The translations under genes and the position numbers were made by a program. A DNA stretch of 64,000 nucleotides from Geomonas subterranea (lineage in GTDB: Bacteria; Desulfobacterota; Desulfuromonadia; Geobacterales; Geobacteraceae), in assembly GCF_019063845.1 (NCBI RefSeq), contig NZ_CP077683.1, positions 3,154,501 to 3,218,500 of the forward strand, read 5' to 3'. Positions 57,747 to 64,000 of this stretch are shown piece after piece (the stretch's first letter is position 1; each line of letters begins with the position of its first letter). Under the pieces are notes generated by a model. That model searched no databases. It was not told the DNA's origin and worked only from the letters and a program-made list of their open reading frames with translations.

Positions 57747-58430
57747 TCAAAAGCGGTTGTGCCGCTGTTTCAGCCTCGCGTACAGGACCGGAACCATGGC
57801 GAAGAGCCCCAACAGCGCGAAGGAGCCGAGAACGCGCGGCGAGGCGACGTCGGCAAGGGAGTTTATGGTGGCAAGGCTCGCACCCGCGTTGACGAAGACG
57901 AAGCCCCCGGGGATGATGCCGGCCAGGGTCCCGAGGACAAAGACGCGCAGCGGCAGGCGGGTGAGCCCCGCGGCCAGGTTGATCAGGAAGAAGGGAAAGA
58001 GCGGCACGAGCCTTAAAAACAGCAGGTAGTTCCACCCCCGCCGCTCCAGCTCCCGGTTAAGCCCTTCCAGCCGGGCGCCGAAGCGGCCGGCTACCATGTC
58101 CCTGAGCAGGTACCGGGTGACGAGAAACGCCAGCGTGGCGCCGATGGTGGCGGCGCACACCGCGTAGACGGTGCCGGCGAGCACACCGAAGATGGCACCA
58201 GCCGCCAGCGACAGGACGGCCGCGCCGGGGAGGGAAAGGGCGGTCTGCAGGATGTAGATCGCCATGAAGAGGGCGACGCTCGCCCCCCGGTGTTGAGCGT
58301 AATACCCGGCGAGGAACTCCCGGTTCGCCTTGAGAGCATCCAGGGTGAGGAAGCGCTGCAGGTCGAGGTAGAAGAACAGGGCCACCGCGAGGGAGGCGGC
58401 GAGGACGATCAGGATCTTTTTCAGGTTCAT
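57747..58430 (-). CDS. TVP38/TMEM64-family membrane protein
   Basis: This DedA/VTT-superfamily protein of 227 residues has about six hydrophobic segments. The VTT domain shows LPGAAVLSLAAGAIFGVLAG, then FLVTRYLLRDMV, a helix with FGARLEGLNREL and the LRLVPLFPFFLINLAAG motif. Relatives are lipid scramblase-like or transport-associated. It lies 60 bases beyond the disulfide reductase gene, a pairing often seen as a fusion in other bacteria. Confidence 0.88.
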   Translation of the reverse strand: MNLKKILIVLAASLAVALFFYLDLQRFLTLDALKANREFLAGYYAQHRGASVALFMAIYILQTALSLPGAAVLSLAAGAIFGVLAGTVYAVCAATIGATLAFLVTRYLLRDMVAGRFGARLEGLNRELERRGWNYLLFLRLVPLFPFFLINLAAGLTRLPLRVFVLGTLAGIIPGGFVFVNAGASLATINSLADVASPRVLGSFALLGLFAMVPVLYARLKQRHNRF

Positions 58431-58490
58431 GAAAGGGATGCTCCTGCATCTGTGGGGTATGCAGGTTTTAGCATATCGGCGGCGCGGGCG

Positions 58491-60023
58491 TTACCATTTT
58501 CTTCGCCAGCAAAGCCATGCGCGCAAGAGCCGCTGCACCAGGGGGGTGAGGCGGCGGCGCTGGTAGGCATCGGCGAGCTTGCGCCACGACTCGGATTGGG
58601 TGGGATAGGGGTGGATGGTGTTGCCGATGGCGGCGAGGCCGAGCCCCGAGCCGATGGCCAGCGTCATCTCGCTGATCATCTCCCCGGCGTGCCGCGCCAC
58701 GATGGTCGCCCCCAGGATGGTGTCCCCTCCCTTCTTGAGATGCACCCGGGCGAAGCCCCGCTCCTCGCCGTCCAGAACCGCCCGGTCGACCTCGGAGAAG
58801 GGAACGGTGAGGGTATCGACCTCGATGCCGCGCGCGGCGGCATCCGCCGGGTACATCCCGACATGGGCGACCTCGGGATCGGTATAGGAGCACCAGGGGA
58901 TGGTGAGCGAGGAATTCCTGCGCCTCCCCTTGAAGAGCGCGTTGGCGATGAGGATGCGGGCCTGGGCATCGGCCGTATGGGTGAACCGCAAGCGCGAACA
59001 GACGTCCCCCGCCGCGTAGACGCGCCGGTTGGTGGTCTGCAGCGTGTCGCCTACCGTGACGCCGTCCCGGTCGTACGCAATCCCCGCCTCCTCCAGCCCC
59101 ATTCCCTCCACGTTTGCCGCACGGCCGGCCCCCACCAGCACGCTTCCGGCCGCGACCTCGAAGCCCCCGCCATCCCGCCGCAGCCGCAGGAGCTTCACGC
59201 CGTCGCGCAGCTCCACCGCCGCCACCTTTGTCCCCAGGTGCACCGTAATCCCCTCGCGGCGGAAGGCCTCCAGCAGCACCGCTGCCGCATCGGGGTCGTC
59301 GCGCCCGAGTAGCTGCGCGCCCGGCTCGATGAGCGTCACCTGCGAGCCGAAGCGGGCGAAGGCCTGCGCCAGCTCGCAACCGATGGGACCGCCCCCGATC
59401 ACGGCGAGCGTCGCCGGGAGTTCGGTGAGCGAGAAGACGGTCTCGTTGGTGAGATATCCCGCCTCGGGCAGCCCCGGGATCGCGGGGACGGCGGCGCGGG
59501 CGCCGGTGCAAAGGGCGGCACGGGAAAAATGCAGCTCCGCACCGGCCACCTCTATGCGGTCCGCCGCCGTGAAGCGCGCCGTTCCGAAGAAGACGTCGAC
59601 GCCGAGTTCGTCCCGGAAGCGCAGCGCCGCGTCGTGCCGTCCGATGTTCGCCCGCAGGCGCCGCATCCGCTCCATGGCCGCGCCGAAATCGGGGCGCACC
59701 CCTTCGCCCTGCGTGACACCGAAGGTGCCGGAGCGGGCGTCGAAGACGGCGCGGGCCGCCCGCAGGAGCGCCTTGGAGGGGACGCAGCCGACGTTCAGGC
59801 AGTCGCCGCCGAGAAAGGCGCGCTCGATGAGCGCCACCCGCGCCCCCAGGCCGGCCGCACCCGCCGCGCAGACCAGCCCCGCGGTACCGGCACCAACCAC
59901 GACCAGGTTGTAACGGTCAGCGGGCGCGGGGTTGGACCATCCATCGGGACGCACCCTTGCCGCAAGCAGGCGGTTCTGCTCGGTGTCCGGCACAAGGTGG
60001 AGAGCATCGGTCATAGTGGTCAC
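58491..60023 (-). CDS. FAD-dependent disulfide reductase (mercuric reductase/Lpd-like)
   Basis: This class I pyridine nucleotide-disulfide oxidoreductase has about 510 residues. It has FAD site LVVVGAGTAGLVCAAGAAGLG, redox-active disulfide GGDCLNVGCVPSKALL, NAD(P) site LAVIGGGPIGCELAQAF and C-terminal His motif TIHPYPTQSES. MerA's N-terminal HMA domain and C-terminal Cys pair are missing, so mercury reduction is unlikely. It could serve as E3 for the downstream complex or act with the TVP38 protein. GTG 60023 and ATG 60014 are both possible starts. Confidence 0.87.
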   Translation of the reverse strand: MTTMTDALHLVPDTEQNRLLAARVRPDGWSNPAPADRYNLVVVGAGTAGLVCAAGAAGLGARVALIERAFLGGDCLNVGCVPSKALLRAARAVFDARSGTFGVTQGEGVRPDFGAAMERMRRLRANIGRHDAALRFRDELGVDVFFGTARFTAADRIEVAGAELHFSRAALCTGARAAVPAIPGLPEAGYLTNETVFSLTELPATLAVIGGGPIGCELAQAFARFGSQVTLIEPGAQLLGRDDPDAAAVLLEAFRREGITVHLGTKVAAVELRDGVKLLRLRRDGGGFEVAAGSVLVGAGRAANVEGMGLEEAGIAYDRDGVTVGDTLQTTNRRVYAAGDVCSRLRFTHTADAQARILIANALFKGRRRNSSLTIPWCSYTDPEVAHVGMYPADAAARGIEVDTLTVPFSEVDRAVLDGEERGFARVHLKKGGDTILGATIVARHAGEMISEMTLAIGSGLGLAAIGNTIHPYPTQSESWRKLADAYQRRRLTPLVQRLLRAWLCWRRKW

Positions 60024-60114
60024 CCGCTTTCACCGCGGCGGTGGGCAAGCTCCTGAAATAGCGTCCATTGAAGGGAGTGAATGAACCAGCGCTTCGATAA
60101 TTCCCGGTGCACTT

Positions 60115-60144
60115 TTGCTCCGTTTCCCTTATCATTTTTATCAT
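60115..60144 (+). promoter_or_regulatory. Candidate promoter of the GGDEF-EAL gene
   Basis: TTGCTC (60115-60120), 18 bases, TATCAT (60139-60144), in an AT-rich pocket. The divergent reductase gene starts at 60023. Confidence 0.35.
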
Positions 60145-60264
60145 AATAATCGCGGGGAGGCCGGGCCAATTAGGAGAACCATCGGCATCGGCAGTGCAAC
60201 CGCCTGAAATCACAGTACCGACAGTAGCCGCAGAACTCATTTGGCCGACGACACGGAGGAGCCC

Positions 60265-62835
60265 ATGAGCCGAGCAGCTGGGACGAACAGCATCACCGGG
60301 ACTCGTTCCGAAAAGAGCACCCATAAAAAGACAGCAAAGGCCATGCGCCTTTCCCGCAACGAGCTTGCCGCGCAACTGGAGCTCTACGCCGACCTTTATG
60401 AGCACGCGCCGGTCGCCCATATCACCCTGGACCGCCACGGCGTGATCCGTTCCGTCAACCTCACCGGCGCCGACATGTTGGGAGTGGAGCGTTCCTCCCT
60501 GCTGGGGCGCAAGTTCGCTGACCTGTTCAGCGAGAGCTCCCGCCGCCCCCTGGCGGAGTTTTTCGAGCGCCTCCTCGCCTCCAACGAGGGCAACTCCTGC
60601 AACGTCCTTTTGTCCGATGCCGGGAACGCGCTGCAACAGCTGCGCATCGTCGCCATCCCCTGCCGCGGCCGCTCCGAAATCAGACTCGCCCTGATAGAGA
60701 TCACCGAGAGCGAAAAGGCCGCCAAGGCGCTGGGTATATCCGAGGCGCGCTACCGTGGCCTCTTCGAGGCCGCCAAGGACGGCATCATGATCGTCGACGC
60801 GGCCACTGGCGAGATACATGACGTCAACCCCTTCCTCATGGAGATGCTGGGGTTTCAGCGGGACGAGCTTGTGGGGAGGCTGCTGTGGGACGTCCCGCCG
60901 CTGACGGTGCTGGCGGCAAGCGAGACCGAATTCGCGGTGCTCCAGCACCGGGATTACCTGCACAACGACGATCTGCGCCTGTCGACGCGCGACGGCCGCA
61001 GCGTGATCGTGGAGGTGGTCGTCACCGGATACAGTATCGACCGCAGCAAGGTGCTGCAGTTCAACATCCGCGACATCACGGTGCGCAAGAACGCGGAGGA
61101 GGCTCTTTCCAAGAGCGAGGAACAATGCCGCACCATCGTCAGCAACATCAACGAGTACGTCTACAGCGTCCGCTTCGAGGACGGCGACATCAAGTCCGTC
61201 TACCACAGCCCCAAATGCCTGGACATCACCGGGTACAGCCCGGAGGAATACTACCGGGACCCGCTTTTGTGGTTCACCATGATCCACGATGAGGACCGCA
61301 ACCAGGTGGTCCAATTCCTGAACAGCATCTTCGCCGGAGAGGACCAGGCCCCCATCCGGCACCGGATCGTGCACAAGGACGGGTCGATACGCTGGATCCT
61401 CAACAACTGTGCGGTGCAACGGATCCGCAAGGGGAACCGGGTGACCATCTCGCGCCTGGACGGCTTCATCCTCGACATCACCGACATAAAGCGCGCGGAG
61501 GAGAACATCTTTTTCCTCGCCCACCACGACCCGCTCACCAAGCTCCCCAACCGCAGCACCCTCTACGCCAGGATCGAGGATGTGCTCCGGGTGGCCCAGA
61601 AAACGCGCACCAGCGTGGCGCTTCTCTTCCTCGACATCGACGGTTTCAAGCAGATCAACGACTCCATGGGGCACGACATTGGGGACCGGCTGCTGCAATC
61701 GGTGGCGCGCAAGCTCGGGGACTGTACCCGCTCCTGTGACGTGGTGGCGCGGCTGGGGGGAGACGAATTCGTGGTGGTGCTGTGGGACTGCGGGGTGAGC
61801 GAAACCAGCTTCGTGGCGGAGAAGATCGTCAACGCGGGGTTCCCACTGCAGGGAACCAACGTGATCGTGACCCCCAGCATCGGCATCAGCCTCTATCCCG
61901 AGGACGGCAAGGACTACCTCGCCCTTCTGAAGCACGCCGACATCGCCATGTACCACGCCAAGAAACTGGGGGGGAACAACTTCCAGTTCTTCACCCACAA
62001 GCTCAACGAGATGGCGCACGAGCGCTTCGCCCTCGAGGCGGAGTTGCGCCATGCGCTCGAGCACGACGAATTCGTGCTGCACTACCAGCCCAAGGTAGAC
62101 CTGGCCACCGGCCACTTCACCAGCATGGAGGCCCTGATCCGCTGGCAGCATCCGGAACGCGGCCTGATCATGCCGGAGCATTTCATCCATATCGCCGAGG
62201 AAAGCGGCCTCTTGCACCAGATCAGCAAGTGGATCATCCCCACCGTATGCCGGCAGATCCGGCAGTGGCAGCACCAGGGGCTTGGGCAGGTCTCGGCGGC
62301 GGTGAACCTCTCCGCCAGCTTCTTCCAGCACCGCGACTTCGAGGAGACCATCGAGGCGTCGCTGCTGGAGACCGGCATCCCGCCGGAGTCCCTGGAACTG
62401 GAGCTCACCGAGGCGACCATCATGAGCGATCCGCAGCGGGTGCTGGGGAGCATGGCGGCGATGAAGGCGCTGGGGCTTCAGCTTTCCATCGACGATTTCG
62501 GTACCGGCTACTCGAGCCTCAGCTACCTCAAGAAGCTGCCGGTGGACAAACTCAAGATCGACCAGTCCTTCATCCGAAATATCGCACGCGACAACGACAA
62601 CGCAGCGGTGGTGCGGGCGGTGATCAGCATCGGGCGGAGCATGCAGCTCAGGGTCATCGCCGAAGGTGTGGAAAACGCCTCCCAGCTGGCCTGGCTGCAG
62701 GCTGAGGGGAGCGAGGAAGCGCAGGGGTACTACTTCAGCCGCCCGGTGCCGGTGCAGAAGATGACTGCGCTGCTCAAGGAAAAAGCGAATTTCCTGCACA
62801 ACCCGCGAGGACGGCTGCAGGGCAGGCAGTTCTGA
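60265..62835 (+). CDS. PAS-GGDEF-EAL c-di-GMP turnover protein
   Basis: This 856-residue soluble protein has three PAS domains in series (first at about 35-140, with DLYEHAPVAHITLDRHGVIR), then GGDEF at 498-502 with an RSCD I-site five residues before it, then an EAL domain with E622-A-L. Catalytic glutamates and the DDFGTGYSSLSYLKKLP loop of the EAL domain are intact, so both synthesis and hydrolysis of c-di-GMP look possible. ATG 60265 has GGAGG five bases upstream; TTG 60241 is rejected. No membrane segments. Confidence 0.93.
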   Translation: MSRAAGTNSITGTRSEKSTHKKTAKAMRLSRNELAAQLELYADLYEHAPVAHITLDRHGVIRSVNLTGADMLGVERSSLLGRKFADLFSESSRRPLAEFFERLLASNEGNSCNVLLSDAGNALQQLRIVAIPCRGRSEIRLALIEITESEKAAKALGISEARYRGLFEAAKDGIMIVDAATGEIHDVNPFLMEMLGFQRDELVGRLLWDVPPLTVLAASETEFAVLQHRDYLHNDDLRLSTRDGRSVIVEVVVTGYSIDRSKVLQFNIRDITVRKNAEEALSKSEEQCRTIVSNINEYVYSVRFEDGDIKSVYHSPKCLDITGYSPEEYYRDPLLWFTMIHDEDRNQVVQFLNSIFAGEDQAPIRHRIVHKDGSIRWILNNCAVQRIRKGNRVTISRLDGFILDITDIKRAEENIFFLAHHDPLTKLPNRSTLYARIEDVLRVAQKTRTSVALLFLDIDGFKQINDSMGHDIGDRLLQSVARKLGDCTRSCDVVARLGGDEFVVVLWDCGVSETSFVAEKIVNAGFPLQGTNVIVTPSIGISLYPEDGKDYLALLKHADIAMYHAKKLGGNNFQFFTHKLNEMAHERFALEAELRHALEHDEFVLHYQPKVDLATGHFTSMEALIRWQHPERGLIMPEHFIHIAEESGLLHQISKWIIPTVCRQIRQWQHQGLGQVSAAVNLSASFFQHRDFEETIEASLLETGIPPESLELELTEATIMSDPQRVLGSMAAMKALGLQLSIDDFGTGYSSLSYLKKLPVDKLKIDQSFIRNIARDNDNAAVVRAVISIGRSMQLRVIAEGVENASQLAWLQAEGSEEAQGYYFSRPVPVQKMTALLKEKANFLHNPRGRLQGRQF

Positions 62836-62938
62836 AAGGAGGACGGGGGAGTGGGGGAAGGCAGACGGCTCGACTGATGGCATCCCCCCTACCCCCTAGA
62901 GCCGGCAGTTGTTGAAGCCCGCAGTTACAAAAAACAAG

Positions 62939-62980
62939 AGGCCGGCGCAGGGAAATCCGCTTCCCATGCGCCGGCCTTTT
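62939..62980. terminator. Bidirectional terminator
   Basis: AGGCCGGCGCA (62939-62949) pairs with TGCGCCGGCCT (62967-62977). The 17-base loop itself contains GGGAA/TTCCC. It lies between convergent genes. Confidence 0.82.
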
Positions 62981-63024
62981 GTCGTCTCGAACACGGTACG
63001 GCAACCAGGCCGCACCGTTACCCG

Positions 63025-63927
63025 TCAATCCTCGTCCTGCCCGTCGTCCTGCCCGTCGTCCTGCCCGTCGTCCTGCCCGTCGTCCTGCCCGTCGTCCTGC
63101 CCGTCGTCCTGCCCGTCGTCACCCCAGCCTTGGTCGTCATCATCAGGGGGCTCCAGGCCATACCGTGGCATGGGCGCGAAGCGGTGCATCATCTCCTGGT
63201 GGTTGCGCTCCATCTCATCGGTCAGTTCGGCCCGCTGACGCGCCATCGTCGCCACGGTCTCCGCCAGCAGGTCCAGCTTTTTCTCGCGCGGGGCCTGCTC
63301 CATCTCACGCACCAGCGCCGCGAGCTCCGCATCCTGCCCCTTCACCTTCCGCATCATCTTTTCCATCATCATCCCGTGCCCGAAGGGCCCGCCACGCATC
63401 CCGTCCCGGGCTCCCCGCCCGGTGGCGCAGCCCGGAGTTCCGCAGCCGGCGAGCACCGGCTCGAGATGCCGCTTCACCTGATCCGGGTCGATGCGGTCCT
63501 GCAGCACCAACTGTTCCAGTTCCCTCAGGTGGGTCTTCACCTGCACCAGGTGTTCATCCATCATGCGCTGCCGCTCGGGGGGCACCTCCACCGATGCGCC
63601 GGCGCGGTACTTTTCCATCTCCTCGACGCCGCGCCTCATCTCCGCCACCGCCACCCGCGCCAGTTGCGCCGGGACCGGGGCACCCTGGTCAGCGGCGGCG
63701 TAAAGGAGGTGGCCAAAGTTGGCGACGTTTCTGTGGTAGGCCATCATCAGCAGGTGCTGGGGGGAGCGCATCATCTGCTGTCCCTTCGGGTTCTTCATCA
63801 CGTAGCCCGGGGAACCCGGCACGGCGTCCCGCATCTGCGGCTTCCCGTCGGAAGCCGGGCGGTCCTGGCCGGCTGCGAGGGCCGGCAAAGCGGCAAGAAC
63901 TGCTAAGGCTATCATCATCTTTCTCAC
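63025..63927 (-). CDS. Secreted protein with C-terminal DDGQ repeats
   Basis: This 300-residue protein has a Sec signal peptide (MIALAVLAALPALAAGQ) after a GTG start. The mature part is helical and rich in Met, Glu and Arg (RQRMMDEHLVQVKTHLREL), with one CGTPGC cysteine pair and a Met/His-rich patch (FGHGMMMEKMMRK) that could bind metal. Residues 262 to the end are acidic: DDDDQGWG, then seven perfect DDGQ units and DED. I do not recognise the family; Spy/CpxP-like or other periplasmic metal-responsive proteins have similar composition, but this is only a resemblance. Confidence 0.8.
   Translation of the reverse strand: MRKMMIALAVLAALPALAAGQDRPASDGKPQMRDAVPGSPGYVMKNPKGQQMMRSPQHLLMMAYHRNVANFGHLLYAAADQGAPVPAQLARVAVAEMRRGVEEMEKYRAGASVEVPPERQRMMDEHLVQVKTHLRELEQLVLQDRIDPDQVKRHLEPVLAGCGTPGCATGRGARDGMRGGPFGHGMMMEKMMRKVKGQDAELAALVREMEQAPREKKLDLLAETVATMARQRAELTDEMERNHQEMMHRFAPMPRYGLEPPDDDDQGWGDDGQDDGQDDGQDDGQDDGQDDGQDDGQDED
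63037..63120 (-). repeat. 12-bp tandem repeat, seven perfect copies
   Basis: CTGCCCGTCGTC repeated seven times without a mismatch, coding for DDGQ units on the minus strand. Perfect identity suggests recent slippage and a copy number that varies between strains. Each change keeps the frame. Confidence 0.95.
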
Positions 63928-64000
63928 TGGCGGCTTCCCCCTGGGTACGGTTTGGAGTCGGGGCCCCGTGGCCCCGCCTCTTTCTCTTTGCTGCGGTTTA

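Noticed and set aside
58491-60023. Mercury resistance (merA)
   Set aside because: The N-terminal heavy-metal domain, the C-terminal vicinal cysteines and any mer neighbours are missing; it is a general disulfide reductase relative.
59917-62883. 988-codon minus-strand open frame opposite the GGDEF-EAL gene
   Set aside because: The plus-strand protein has complete PAS, GGDEF and EAL motifs; the opposite frame is a shadow caused by high GC at third positions.
63037-63120. CRISPR-like array of short repeats
   Set aside because: The units are contiguous 12-mers without spacers and translate in frame as the end of a secreted protein.

Overview
The window is a GC-rich chromosomal segment that looks like a Geobacter-type deltaproteobacterium (Geobacteraceae/Desulfuromonadia). 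Supporting this are a complete division/cell-wall (dcw) cluster with a PASTA-tailed FtsI, a chemoreceptor with a c-type heme motif in its periplasmic domain, a succinyl:acetate CoA-transferase-type enzyme, many GGDEF/EAL/PAS signalling proteins, and several families of GC-rich palindromic intergenic repeats. The assignment is inferred from gene content; no comparison was run.

Layout. 1-2308: a partial QueG-like Fe-S protein, an Old Yellow Enzyme-family flavoprotein, and a scar where one deletion seems to have fused the remains of a divergent araC-type/flavodoxin gene pair. 2471-7912: an SOS mutagenesis cassette lexA-imuB-dnaE2 without a recognisable imuA, with palindromic repeat elements inserted in frame in both lexA and dnaE2. 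7878-10037: a membrane sensor histidine kinase, convergent to dnaE2. 10385-29047: the dcw cluster, transcribed leftward from a consensus promoter at 29019-29047 that carries three MraZ-type repeats: mraZ-rsmH-ftsL-ftsI-murE-murF-mraY-murD-ftsW-murG-murC-murB-ddl-ftsQ-ftsA-ftsZ. 29235-34187: two small conserved genes, RNase P RNA (rnpB), a zinc-ribbon coiled-coil protein, a Nif3-family protein, a CAU-anticodon tRNA (probably Ile2) and an RNA methyltransferase. 34570-41150: a REC-PAS-GGDEF protein, bamD, typA/bipA, a membrane repeat protein and a LysM lytic transglycosylase. 41456-43762: a candidate 24-codon peptide gene with its own near-consensus promoter, a DUF362/ferredoxin protein and a tyrosine recombinase. 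43882-49377: the CoA-transferase, the heme chemoreceptor (candidate sigma-28 promoter), a stand-alone PAS protein (candidate FNR-family site) and bacterioferritin. 49789-52814: uracil permease/upp and a rhomboid protease. 53026-60023: a Leu/Glu-type amino acid dehydrogenase facing a 2-oxoacid dehydrogenase E1-alpha/E1-beta/E2 operon, preceded by a TVP38-family protein and a flavin disulfide reductase. 60265-62835: a PAS-GGDEF-EAL protein. 63025-63927: a secreted protein with a perfect 12-bp tandem repeat.

How the genes work together. The dcw block supplies peptidoglycan precursors, septal synthesis and the Z-ring. BamD and the lytic transglycosylase add envelope functions nearby. The mutagenesis cassette couples LexA control to an apparently non-catalytic ImuB and an intact DnaE2 polymerase. 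The amino acid dehydrogenase and oxoacid dehydrogenase genes together suggest branched-chain amino acid oxidation to acyl-CoA. Many genes abut or overlap by 1-4 bases, and intrinsic terminators separate most transcription units.
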